The notes: generated from the letters alone by a model not told the origin. Counted from the stretch's first letter, positions 11,912 to 28,000 are shown. The stretch is 64,000 nt of DNA from Citrus sinensis (GCF_022201045.2 NC_068558.1:47533501-47597500); one strand, 5' to 3'. A program made the numbers and translations.

Positions 11912-13489
11912 AGAACTTTTAGTAGGTTGAACCAATTTGAATTTTATAGAAATTTTTGCGCTGATGAGATAATGATGGCGTACCTCTCCTTGATGCTTTC
12001 ACAAAGGCAGCACCCAGAATCATCGAACAATTGGAGGATGACTTGCGCGTGCAAAAGCATGAGAGTTTGCATGTCTAAATCTGAACAGAGCATGCCTTTC
12101 ATCTTAGGACAGGACATGATGGTGGTTCATTTCAAAGCCAATACCAATGTAGTTTTCTGAAACGACTTCTTATTTAAGAAGAACATTTGCAGTGTGTCCT
12201 TCTGGTGGTAATGAAAACCATTATTGGAGGGGTGAGATTCCATTATTTTAGCGCCGTAAGGTTTGATCTTGTCTGTACAGTTGAATTGAAGCCCAATTGG
12301 TAATTGATTTCATTGGAGGAGGAGAAAAGTCGGCGTTAATGTCCCCAATATTAGACTATTATTCATAGTGAATTTTATTTTTTCAGAGCTGGATTCTTTT
12401 CCTACCTCCTTTTCTTTCTTTGTGTTATAGCCTCTGCAATAATCCGCGTGTATGCTATCACAAGTCTTCTAATGAAATACTTTGTGATTTTGTGAAAGTA
12501 CCCCAACGTTGGCCTTCAATAATAGCAGGCTATGCGAAATGCTGGGACTTTGAAGACTTCGGGGAGAAGCATTTTTATTCGTTGCCGTAACAGAATATGA
12601 CGGTAATTCTGAAAATATTCTGAAATTAGACATTAATACATGCCAAGGCTTTGTTACCCGCGGCCGTGGCCCGTGGGGTAACAAGCCTGTCCGGTTGTCA
12701 TGTAGTTAGCCCATCGTTGGATGACAAACAAAAAAAATCCTATGGACTAAAGTACGGACAGATGTTACAAGAAGTAGACGGCTATTCTGGCAAAGAATAG
12801 GTAAAAGATTGGGAAACAGATATGCCTCAAGGTCCAGGGAGGAGCAAGAAACAGCCTACAAGGCTAATGGACTGTTAACTTCAGTGAGCTCCGCGGGAGC
12901 AATAACTTGGTTGGTTGAACAAAATATAAAAAGAGCAGAGGAGAGAAAAGGACAAGAAATAAGAGGAAATAAGATGAATTCTATATCTAATTAAAAAATA
13001 ACAATGAAAATAAGATTGATTCTTTTTCTTCTCTTATTTTCTTTTTTTTTTTTCCATTCATTTCCTCTCTTAGTACTTCTTCCAACCAAACATAGGTGAG
13101 AAACAATTTTTGTGCAACATAGTAGACAATGAGAAGGTTAAAAGCGGAGAACAAATAATTGGTAGCACCAAACAACATTACATCTGAAAACCCGGGGGTA
13201 AGGCAGCTGGATCCATAAACACAATCTATTATATTGTTCATATTCTTCAGAAATTCTACAAAAATAAAACACAAGTATTTCTCTATAAAAAAAAAAAAAA
13301 AAGAATATCGAACAGTAACAGTAATCTGCTAAATTGAGCAGTAAACTAAAACGTCTAACTTATAGTTGTTCCCCATTGGAAAAAAGAAACAAATTTATCA
13401 AAGAATTTAAAAATTAACAAACATTTAGAATCTCATTTTTAATCTGTCACCATCAGTGTCGAATCTAAAAATTCTTCCAACCCATTATC
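11912..13489. other. Intergenic region between convergent genes
   Basis: The U-box gene and the Ca2+-ATPase gene point towards each other, so this holds both 3' UTRs. 12180-12660 is ordinary sequence; 12790-13010 has an AG-rich stretch. A T-run at 13041-13052 and an A-run near 13288-13302 are present. No supported gene. Confidence 0.5.
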
Positions 13490-17717
<4,228 letters not shown>

Positions 17718-19680
17718 GGTATTCTAAATTTGGGGTTCAATCTATCTCTCCAAACCGAAAAAAAAAATAAATAAATAAAAACATCAACTTCCTGCAAAAC
17801 TGTTCAAACACATGAAGCAAAATTCAGCAAAACCATATAAATAAAGCTATGATTCCATACCAGAAAAAAGAAAAGAAAGGAACACACAGCACATAAGAAA
17901 AATTGAAGTTTTAGAAATGAAAACAGACAACAACCATGAATTACAAACACAATTACAATCCTTTTTCTTTAACACCAAAACTAACCACCACCCACAAAAT
18001 AAATGAATAAATAACACAGTAAGGGTGGTTCAACAAACCCAAAGGATAAATAAACCGGATACGACTACAAAATAACAGTAAACATAAGTAACAACCACTG
18101 ATTTCAACTACAAATTTTTCTCAAAACAGAACGAAAGACCCTCAGTTTGCAGTTTGCAGTTAATTATAAAAGACAAACAACAAAGAGAGTAGAAAAGTAC
18201 CCAGAGGGGGGGGGGGGGTGTGAAGAACCTTTAAAGATGGAAGAGCAACTTACAAGAAAGGCGGTGGCTAATGGCTTGGTAACGAAGCAGAAGACTAAAA
18301 AAATTCTCTTCGACGACCACAAAATCTAATCTTGGGCCAAGCAAGTAAGCGGAATATATACACATCTCATAAAATAATAAAAATGAAGAATTGTGGTTAC
18401 ATTATGACCGGTCAGTGGTCACTTTTTTTGAACTTCTACGGTTCCCTCTCTGCTTTCTAGGTGTAGAATATTTGAATCTTCCTTCTCCTAATCTTCCCTT
18501 TCAGTCAGCAGTTATTATTATTATTATTATTTTTTTCAAAATAATTGCCCTCGCTCGTTGGTGTGCTTACAGATTCGACCTTTGGAGTTGACTTTTAACC
18601 GTAGACAAGAAAATTGGTAAGATTTCGACCAATTTACTCTGATTTTTGGGCCCGCCTAAAACCGAAAAAGATCTTTTAACAAGACTTTTTTTTTATAATT
18701 TGTCACATTAGTTGTTGCTGGAGTTCTTAGATGCGTCTTTCAGTTGGATTTTTTTTTTTTCCAGAGGGAGAGATATTAGAGGACATCTTTTATATTATTT
18801 CCATTTAATATATATTATATATATAAAATATGTGTACAAAATTAAAACTTTGACTATTAATTATATAATATTTTTTTAAATAAATGTACGCTGCATTAAC
18901 TATAGTACGTAGAGGTACTTTAAAATCACTCTTTCAAAAGATAAAAAAGTAATTTTGAATTGTCAAAAAGAAAATAGTTGTATGAGAAAGTAACCAGATA
19001 CCTTACTAATTTTTAAATGCATCTATTAAAAACTCTTGAATTATTTTTAACTAACCTAATACTTAATTCTATAATGGTGTGTTTACTTGTGACGCTAGGA
19101 ACTTAAAATTTAGAATGTGAATAATTAATGATGCTTATTTAATGGAATTCGGATCTACATAATAAATTTAAATATAATTTTAAATTCAATAATTTATGTA
19201 ATATTATTAAATAAAAATTATTTATTATTCAACAATTAAAAATTCAACATAAATAATATACAATAACACCATAAATGCATAATTTAAAATTTCACAACAT
19301 AAATCAATCAAAATTATAGAGTTAGTTATACTAATACATATTAAATAAATAATTTAAATATAAAATAATACGGATTCGATTTAGAATTTTTTCAGATTCA
19401 GATTTGTCGGATATTTGTGGGTGTGGACCGGATCCAAATTTTCTTGCCATCTCTTCCTTATAAATCATAATGGGCTAAGTGGGCGGTGAAGGAAAATGAT
19501 TAAGGAGAAAGAGACCAAAGATTCTAACAAAACGGCAAATCTGACTCCCGTTTTTAGCTCAACAAGTGGAAAACCATTAAAATTTACCCGTGAAAAAACT
19601 ACAAACGTCAATTTTACCAACACAGAAGAGCTTCTCTTACAACTTTACCAACCAAATCCAAAACAATCAAATTGAAAATA
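17718..19680. other. Intergenic region upstream of the Ca2+-ATPase gene
   Basis: 17718-18340 probably holds the 5' leader, a leader intron and the promoter of the ATPase gene (minus strand), including a G-run near 18206-18218. 18700-19480 is very AT-rich with no recognised feature. A 58-codon plus-strand frame from about 19497 ends just before the retrotransposon; it has no recognisable family and I do not call it a gene. Confidence 0.45.
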
Positions 19681-19685
19681 ATGGC

Positions 19686-21067
19686 TGTTGTGCAAATTTT
19701 AATGTACTCGCAAGCGCACGAATCTGTTGTAGTATAGATTAATGGTGACGAGTGTCGATCCCACGAGGAGGTGGATTTTAATTGTATAGAATTAATTTTG
19801 TGAATGGGTGATTGGATTTGTGGTGGAAATGATTGGAATATGCTAAAACTTAAATTAAAATGGAGAGAATAAATTCTAAAATTGGTATTGAAATGGTGAG
19901 AATAAATTGAAGAGAATTCTATTGAAATGACGTACTTGGGTATCTGGATCCGTATCAACATGCATCATGGGCTAAATATTCCTTATTAATGCCAATTAAA
20001 TCATGAGGGGGGAATCCACACCTCATGAACCACGCTCTAATCAATATGGTGCTAAGGGCTTATCGTGCCAAATAATAATAACCTTATACTAGAGGGCCGG
20101 TGAAACCAAGGCGGTACTAGACAAGATTAGTATTATTTGTCGACGAGAAGTCAAAACATCCACAAAAACTAGAGGGGAAGAGAAAATAAATTTACCAAAT
20201 TAAGCCCATGACACATGTTGAGACTTTACCTTCAACCCAAGCTTGAAAGAAAATTAGCCACTCATAATTGAACTAGGGGCAAAATAGGAATTTATTAAAA
20301 TACAAAGAAAATACAAGATGGAGAGGGAATTACAGAAAACAGAGTCCAAAAATGGATTCAGAGATATCAAATTAGGGGGGGGATGCCCCCTTTTTATAGA
20401 TACATGGAGTAAATCATGGCCATCGGATTAAAAACAGTTTGGACGCTCAGGATTGCGCCACGTCATCAGTCAACAGTCCACGGTTTGACCACGCAGATGA
20501 ACAGTAACACGGTTTGACCCGACTTTGAACAGTAACGCGGTTTGACCCGGATGAACAGTAACGCGGTTTGGTTGAAAATAATCATGTGTGATGCATGCAC
20601 CGTACGCGAGATTTTTCGTCCACTGATATGCTGCCACGTCACCATCAACAGTACATAAGAATTTTAGTCCAACAGGATCGTGACACCTCATCAATCAATG
20701 CCACATCATCGGCCAATGCCACGTCATCATCCGTCTATGTAAACAGTGTCGTGAACAGTAACGTATACAGTACCGTACACGTGAATAGTACCGTACATGT
20801 GAATAGTGCCATTTTTCCTTTTATGCTCCTCCTAAGGTTTTCGACCGTCCTGAGTTCAAAAGTGATGTCCGTTTTGCCGTCTGATCTCTCCTTTATTGTG
20901 AAATGACTATAATGCCCCTAAAATACATAAAATACTTAATTAAAATAAAACACATGTAATTAAATCACAAGAAGGTTAAATATATAAAAGTAAGGGTTGT
21001 TAGCAAGACTTAAAATGTAAAATGACGGTTTTCTCCTTTATAAATATGCATTTTCTAACACTCAACA
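19686..21067 (-). repeat. 3' LTR of the retrotransposon
   Basis: Same 1382-bp length and ends as the other LTR, with about five base differences. The TATA box copy is at 20387-20399. Its left edge meets the target duplication ATGGC at 19681-19685. Confidence 0.95.
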
Positions 21068-21068
21068 C

Positions 21069-21080
21069 ACCCCCCAACCA
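21069..21080 (-). other. Polypurine tract of the retrotransposon
   Basis: Minus-strand TGGTTGGGGGGT directly abuts the 3' LTR, the position required for plus-strand priming. Very similar tracts (GGTTGGGGGG) occur at 22439-22448 and 22900-22910, the latter just past the LOG-like frame. The 21081-22990 interval is otherwise AT-rich, with many homopolymer runs and a TA repeat near 22466-22487, and no coding frame. Confidence 0.8.
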
Positions 21081-22584
21081 GCTTATTGCTAGTCCCTAGC
21101 AAATAAAGCGAAAATAAAATTCAAATTCAAAATATTTTTATTTTTATTTTTATTTTTTTTAATAGAAACACTCGTATTTATTCCATCAGATTAATGATAG
21201 CAATCAAATAAAAGTATAAGCATTATCTCCAGTCTAAAGCAACATCACACCCACATCAACCATCCACATGAATTAGCCCAGTAGACTTTGTTTTAGCTAC
21301 TCTCAAGAATGACATGTCAAACCCCAAAATCTCACTGGAAGTAGTGACACTCTCACAAATAAATTAATCCCAATAAAAATAGTCACTCCAATGAATGGTA
21401 ATTGAGAGAGAAAATAATAAAGAAGTGATATCACATGCTCTCACCAAGATGAAATAAATATGCCCTCAGCTTAGAAATAATACGATCTCAAGTCAAATAA
21501 AATGTTAGTCAACCCACTTTATTTATCTTTTTTTTTTTTTTAATTATGCATCACTACATCTTTTTAGCCCATATAACTAGCTTCTACTTCGGACTATAGT
21601 TCCCTAAAATCAAGAAGGACTTTTATTAGGACGTAACGTAGGCTAGGGACATGGTTAACAAAGAAGGGAAATAAGGAAAACAAAGTGTATGTTTGAGAAA
21701 AATGCAGAGAACTTTTTTTTTTTTTTTGGAAGTTGCAAGGTGGATTTCACCTATTTTTATTCTTTTGAAACAACAACTTTTGTTTTTGTTTTTGTTTTTG
21801 TTTTTTTTTTGTTTTTTTTTTTTTGGCATAACTTCACTGAACAACATAATTATTTACATTTTCTCAAACATAAATAGGTGATGGAACTTATAAGACATCG
21901 GGTAATACTCCAAATCGGAGTGGGTCAAGATGATAAGTTGACAAAGAAAATGTTTTTTTTTTTAAAGGCTCAAAAGGGTTAACTATGGATATTTAATAAA
22001 AGGGATGGCTAGAAAGGCTCAAACGGATCAAAGATGGCCTTTCCATCGTCTTTTAGGGCTCTGAATAACCTTCCATATCTACTAGTTAGATGGGCCTCCA
22101 AATGTAGCAACACACTTTTTTTTTTTTTTATTAAGGGTTAACTCAAAAGAAATCTAGAGATCGTGTATACAATAATAAACTGTTAAGCTGTATAAAGAAT
22201 GGGCAAAAGGGTTACTCTCCAAGAAAAATGATAGGCTCAAAAACTCACTCGGTACTTATTATGACATGTTCATTCCTTCAAGCAACTCATATATGTCTCC
22301 AACATCAACATGTAGAGTAGCAAACATAATGTAACATCACTTAAGACCAAAGATAATACAAATACTAAAATTTAAATTAATCATGTCACCCAATGTTAAA
22401 ACAAATCAAAATTTTTTTTTTTTTAAAAAAACATTCTACCCCCCAACCTATTCTAAACATAAAAATATATATATATATATATATATGCATGCAGAAATGT
22501 GAAAATGATGTAGAAAAATTAATTTAGAAAAGTTACATTTAAAATGATAGAAAAGAAAATGATTTTTTTATTATTTTTTTTAAA

Positions 22585-22812
22585 GAAGATGTGTTTCTAG
22601 AGGAACTACACTCCATATTCAGCCATCTTCGACTCAAAAGTTGGAAAATGCATTTTTATAGAGGATAAATTAAAAAGAAGAAAAATAAACATAAACACAT
22701 AATAAAGAAAAAAGAAAATGTCTTAATTTTTTTTTTAAGTTTTTTTTTTAATTTTTTTTTAAACGATGAAGATGCGTTTCTAGAGTCACTACACTCCATA
22801 TTCAGCCATCTT
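22585..22812. repeat. Direct repeat pair in the 3' untranslated region of the retrotransposon
   Basis: About 45 bp containing CACTCCATATTCAGCCATCT occurs at 22585-22629 and again at 22768-22812 with a few differences, each followed by a short similar tail (AAAAGTT) and preceded by T-rich sequence. This suggests a tandem duplication of about 183 bp inside the element's non-coding 3' region. Confidence 0.8.
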
Positions 22813-22996
22813 TAACACAAAAAGTTAGCAACAGTTAGTTTTTACAACAAAAAATTAGTAAAAACTTAACCAAAATTTCATAATTGTCGACTATTCCCTC
22901 CCCCCAACCAGAACGAAACATTGTCCTCAATGTTTGAAATGAAAGAAGTAGAGTTTAGAAGACATCACCTGGGTGGTGCAACACAGAAGAAAATAT

Positions 22997-23665
22997 TTAC
23001 AGGCGGAGAGTTAAATCTAATTTGTACTTCTTACTGCTGCTACTGTTACCATCATTATTTGGGCGCTCCAACACAAAGGTCCAGGGGTCTGGCTCCGGTT
23101 TATACGCTTGTAACAGATCAAGTAGCTCATTAGCAGTGTGAGCACAAATAAAGAGTTTTTTCACATTAGCGGGAATGAAATAGTTTTTTATTGCATGGTT
23201 AAGAAATGCGATAAAGCCATCATAAAAGTTATTGACATTTAACAAACCGATGGGTTTTTGGTGGATGTGCAGATGAGCCCAAGATGCTAGCGTGATAAGT
23301 GCCTCTAGTGTTGCAAGATCTCCTGGAAGGAAAATAAAAGCATCAGCATGATTAAGCATTTCAGTTATTCTTTCTTGCATACCTGAGATGACTAACTCTT
23401 CTCCAGTTGATGAGTCAGACGAACTGCCCAATGATTTTAAGACTCTTGGGATGATGCCTAACACTTGACTTCCTCTGATAAAAGCTGCTTCGGAGACCAT
23501 TTTTGATAACCCTCGGTTACCTCCTCCATACACCAAATGTAAATTTCTCGCTGCTATGCTTCGACCAAGATCTATGGCTGCCTCAACGAACTCTTTATGT
23601 TTGCCATATGTAAATCCAGAAAGCACACAAATGTTCTTGAATTGTCTATTGGGAGTAGCTGACAT
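22997..23665 (-). CDS. LOG-family (cytokinin riboside monophosphate phosphoribohydrolase-like) protein carried by the retrotransposon
   Basis: A frame of 222 residues from the ATG at 23665 (MSATPNRQFKNIC); the longer open frame above it lacks an ATG. It follows plant LOG enzymes over most of its length: ICVLSGF near the start, LVYGGGNRGL in the Rossmann nucleotide site, LGIIPRVL, then GMQERITEM, HADAFIFLPGD, ASWAHLHIHQKPIGLLNVNNFYDG and a C-terminal helix. LOG enzymes release active cytokinin bases from their 5'-monophosphates in the cytosol. The active-site loop around residues 119-128 departs from the usual PGGxGTxxE form, so catalysis is doubtful. Host LOG genes have several introns; this one has none, as expected of capture through RNA. 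It ends about 90 bp before a purine tract. Family assignment is firm, function is not. Confidence 0.85.
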   Translation of the reverse strand: MSATPNRQFKNICVLSGFTYGKHKEFVEAAIDLGRSIAARNLHLVYGGGNRGLSKMVSEAAFIRGSQVLGIIPRVLKSLGSSSDSSTGEELVISGMQERITEMLNHADAFIFLPGDLATLEALITLASWAHLHIHQKPIGLLNVNNFYDGFIAFLNHAIKNYFIPANVKKLFICAHTANELLDLLQAYKPEPDPWTFVLERPNNDGNSSSSKKYKLDLTLRL

Positions 23666-23985
23666 TGTGATACTTCTCAAAAACAATTTGTGAGTGCTTG
23701 ACAAAAAAGAAATCACATTTAAGAGTCTTGGTGATAGTGGGTCATGGTTGTGTATGAGGTAATATGTCAGTGTCAAATAACGCGTAAAGCACGTGGCTCG
23801 CAAGTCAAAAAGAAAACAGTAAAAAGGAAAAAGCAAACAGTAATAAAATTATTAAAGACAATAATGCAAACAATAAGACAATAGTGAAATAAAATAACAA
23901 TAAAGTAAAAGGATATTTACAGGTAGTTGCGACTGTGGCTCACATCTTCCTCTGGTTTTACGTCCAGAAACAGCTTGAACGCCCT

Positions 23986-24543
23986 CTATGGGTCGAGGAT
24001 AGGCTTCCTATCCAGTTTTCTTATAAACTGGCAAACAGGGTCGTTTATAGTCAGATTCCCGAGACTATATCGTGCATGCTCTTTCTGGAATAATGGCCAT
24101 AACTGGAGAATCGCTCCTTGCACATATCCACTGGGATGCGTTTCAAGAGACAAAATGATATCATCCAATGACTCCTTATTCAAGCCATCCCTAATGAATT
24201 GAATCTTATCTTCCCTGTTATCAGACACCATTCCTAAAGAACATGGGTTTTTATTGCAACTCATTCTGGCACACTTATGACAAGCAACAGAAATTCTTCG
24301 AGCTCGTCGTTTTCTTGCATAATTTCCTTTACCACAACCAGGCATGTATGCAATAAATTTTGGAGGTAACTCACCTGCCGATCGTACTTTAGCCTCGATT
24401 AACCAACGGATGTCAGCAGGTATGTTATTCCTCATGAGTAATCGCATGCGTTCGGACCGAGCTTTATAGATCGTAAGGAGGGCATTCTGAGGAAGTGAAG
24501 GGAATCGCTTGTGAAGCTTCGCTAGAATCTCGTTTCTGTCCAT
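23986..24543 (-). CDS. Carlavirus-type nucleic-acid-binding-like protein carried by the retrotransposon
   Basis: A frame of 185 residues from the ATG at 24543 (MDRNEILAKLHKRFP). Residues 70-101 carry the signature of the cysteine-rich nucleic-acid-binding proteins of carlaviruses and vitiviruses (family Betaflexiviridae): a Gly-rich turn, YARKRRARR, then Cys88, Cys91, Cys96 and Cys101, followed by a Pro/Gly-like turn, an Asn and IQFIRDG. In carlaviruses such as potato virus M this small 3'-proximal protein binds nucleic acid through the basic run and zinc-finger-like cysteines and acts against host silencing. Here it has a longer N-terminus and about 65 extra C-terminal residues (to LDP). It sits between the 77-aa frame and the LOG-like frame. 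Homology is from motif recognition only; convergence on a basic zinc-binding motif is the main alternative. Confidence 0.65.
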   Translation of the reverse strand: MDRNEILAKLHKRFPSLPQNALLTIYKARSERMRLLMRNNIPADIRWLIEAKVRSAGELPPKFIAYMPGCGKGNYARKRRARRISVACHKCARMSCNKNPCSLGMVSDNREDKIQFIRDGLNKESLDDIILSLETHPSGYVQGAILQLWPLFQKEHARYSLGNLTINDPVCQFIRKLDRKPILDP

Positions 24544-24684
24544 ACCTTCGCCTCAGAATATCAGTTATTATGGGAAACTGAAGTAACCGACTTGATTGTC
24601 ACGGAGTACCGTTATCCGCCACTTCACCGGGGTAACAAACTAAAGCACACAAATATAAAAACAAATTAAAACACACAAAGAAAA

Positions 24685-24918
24685 TTAAAATCGTCCTCTT
24701 ATTGAATTTACCTCAAGCTCCAACTGGATGTCGTAAACACTTCTCTCAATGTCTCTGAGTTGGTGTTCTAAACCCTCAACATAGGCTACTAACTCTGGTG
24801 GTTGTAGAGTCCAAATGCGATGTGTTTTACAAAATTGAATCTGTCTTTTGAGATGAGTTTTGACACGTTGAAGTGGTTTAAGAATGTTCAGGAGGAACGG
24901 TCTAAGTATGAGACTCAT
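24685..24918 (-). CDS. Small unknown 77-aa frame of the retrotransposon
   Basis: Starts at the ATG at 24918 (MSLILRPF), 130 bp after gag-pol. An upstream GTG could extend the frame with a strongly hydrophobic stretch (FILPLSFLLSLLIM), but there is no ATG there. The N-terminus is hydrophobic/basic; the C-terminal half (VEGLEHQLRDIERSVYDIQLELEV) has heptad-like spacing and may form a short coiled coil. No family is recognised. It is the first of three same-strand frames occupying the place of the env-like region of Athila relatives. It may be a real accessory protein or chance. Confidence 0.4.
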   Translation of the reverse strand: MSLILRPFLLNILKPLQRVKTHLKRQIQFCKTHRIWTLQPPELVAYVEGLEHQLRDIERSVYDIQLELEVNSIRGRF

Positions 24919-25047
24919 GATTAACAATGATAAGAGAAAACTTAATGGTAAAATAAACACACTTATGCAAAAACAATTTCAATTAGCAAAAGAATAATAA
25001 TAAAAAGAAAGAAAGAAAAATCAAATCAACGAGAAGAAAAAAAAAAT

Positions 25048-28000
25048 TCAATTCAAATTTGGTGGGTCACTCAAATTTATTTCGGTGTCTTCTTCATGTG
25101 GTTGGTACTCTAGATATGGCTTTAATCTTTGACCATTAACTTTAAACGTGACACCATTCTTTGGGTCTTTAATTTCAATTGCCCCATGTGGAAAAACAGT
25201 ATGAACAATAAATGGGCCAAACCATCGAGAGCGTAACTTACCTGGGAATAGGTGCAAGCGAGAATTGAATAAAAGCACTTTCTGACCTGGGGTGAAAGAT
25301 TTTCTCATAATTTGCTTGTCATGGAAGACTTTCATTCGTTGCTTGTAAATCTTGGCATTTTCGTATGCATCATTGCGAATTTCTTCAAGTTCTGCCAGTT
25401 GTAATCTTCTTTCTGAGTTGGCTTGCTGCATGTCAAAATTGAATTTCTTGATGGCCCAATACGCACGATGCTCGAGTTCCACAGGTAGGTGGCAAGCTTT
25501 TCCATACACTAGCCTGTAGGGTGACATCCCAATCGGGGTCTTGAAAGCCGTTCTATATGCCCATAAGGCATCATCAAGTCTTAATGACCAATCTTTTCTG
25601 TCCGGCCTCACCGTTTTTTCTAATATGTGCTTTATTTCTCGATTGGAGATCTCAACTTGGCCACTGGTTTGCGGATGATACGGGGTCGCCACTTTGTGTG
25701 TGATTGAATACTTTGTCAAAAGAGCTTTGAATGCTTTGTTACAAAAGTGGGCACCACCATCACTGATTATTGCTCGAGGGAATCCAAAGCGCGAGACAAT
25801 GTTGCTTTTCAAAAATCCTATCACCACCTTATGATCATTGGTCCTACATGGAATTGCTTCTACCCATTTTGAGACGTAGTCAACACCAACCAATATGTAT
25901 TGATGGCCAAAAGAATGGGGAAAGGGTCCCATGAAGTCGATACCCCATACGTCAAAAATCTCAACCACTAAAATTGGATTTAGTGGCATCATGTTTCTTC
26001 GTGTAATGCTCCCCATTCGTTGACACCTATCACATGAAGAACAAAAAGTGTAAGCGTCTCGAAATAGTGTTGGCCAATAGAAACCACATTGTAAAACTTT
26101 AGTCGCTGTTTTCTTAGCACTGAAATGGCCTCCACAAGCTTGTTCATGGCAGAATGAAAGGATATTCTGAATTTCATTTTCTGGGACACATCGTCTAACA
26201 ATTTGGTCTGCACAATACTTGAACAAATACGGGTCATCCCAAAAGAAATTCTTTATTTCCGCAAAGAATTTGATCTTGTCTTGCTTGGTCCAATGCTCTG
26301 GAAGTTTACCTGTAACAAGATAATTAACTATATCAGCATACCAAGGTAATACTTCCACACTCATTAATTGTTCATCTGGAAATGACTCATTTAATATTAA
26401 TGGCTCTGTAATTGTGTCAAAGTGAAGACGAGAGAGATGGTCCGCCACAACATTTTCTGACCCTTTCTTATCTTTGAATTCCAAGTCAAATTCCTGCAAA
26501 AGTAACACCCAACGAATTAGTCTAGCTTTTGCATCTTTCTTTGTGAGAAGATATTTAAGAGCAGCATGATCTGTGAATATAATTATTTTACAACCAATGA
26601 GATATGATCGAAATTTTTCCAATGCAAACACTACTGCTAGCATTTCTTTTTCAGTAGTTGAATAGTTCAACTGTGCATCATTCAATGTCATACTAGCATA
26701 GTAAATAACGTGGGGAATTCGATCAACTCTTTGTCCTAATACTGCTCCTACTGCATAATCAGATGCATCACACATGAGCTCAAATGGTAATTTCCAGTTC
26801 GGGGCCTGAATGATGGGTGATGATGTCAACAACTGTTTTAATTTTTCAAACGCCATAAGACATGAATCATTAAAGATAAAAGGTACATCCTTAGCAAGTA
26901 AATTGCATAAGGGTCTAGAAACTTTGCTAAAATCTTTAATGAAACGTCTATAGAAACCAGCATGCCCAAGGAAAGATCTTACTTCTCTGACTGTTTTGGG
27001 TGGAGGAAGATTAGAAATGAGATCCACCTTGGCTTTGTCAACCTCAATACCTTTACTCGAAATGATGTGACCGAGAACAATACCTTGTTTTACCATAAAA
27101 TGACATTTCTCCCAATTTAAGACCAAGTTCTTCTCGATACATCTCTGCAGAACTAGTGTTAGATGATGTAAACATTGATCAAATGAATCACCAAAGACAG
27201 AAAAGTCATCCATAAAGACTTCAAGAAATCGTTCAACCATATCAGAAAAAATGCTTAGCATGCATCGTTGAAATGTAGCAGGTGCATTACATAATCCAAA
27301 TGGCATTCTCCTATATGTAAATGTGCCAAAAGGGCAAGTGAAAGTAGTTTTCTCTTGATCTTTTGGTGCTATGGGAATCTGATTATATCCTGAGTAGCCA
27401 TCTAGAAAGCAATAAAATTCATGGCCTGCTAATCTATCAAGCATTTGATCAATAAATGGTAAAGGAAAATGGTCTTTACGTGTGACAGAATTCAACTTTC
27501 TATAATCAATGCATACACGCCATCCTGTAGTTACTCTAGTGGGTATCAATTCATTATCAGCATTCGTAACTACTGTGACTCCTGACTTTTTGGGGACAAC
27601 TTGTACAGGACTGACCCATGAACTATCAGAAATTGGATAAATGATACCTGCATCTAATAGCTTAAGGACTTCAGTTCTAACAACTTCTTTCATGTTAGGA
27701 TTTAACCGACGTTGCATCTCCCTAGTAGTTTTAGCATTTTCATCAAGGTGAATGTAATGCATGCAGTCTACTGGGTTTATACCTTTAATGTCTGCTATGG
27801 TCCATCCTAATGCCCCTTTGTGCTCTTTCAAAACATCCAACAACTTACCTTTTTGTTCGTCATTGAGGGATGCTGAGATGATTACCGGTAGAGTACTTTC
27901 TTCTCCCAAAAACGCATATTCCAAAGTGTTGGGCAATGGTTTGAGCTCGAGTTTCGGTGGTGATTCTGATGATGGAATGAGTTGCTTCTCTGATGGTGCT

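Noticed and set aside
19497-19673. 58-codon plus-strand frame ending just before the retrotransposon
   Set aside because: Lys/Thr-rich, no recognised family, too short to separate from chance.
20466-20906. Open frames inside the 3' LTR (and the same ones at 31630-32070)
   Set aside because: They occur identically in both LTRs, on both strands, in the U3 promoter area, and match no family; they are by-products of a low-stop region.
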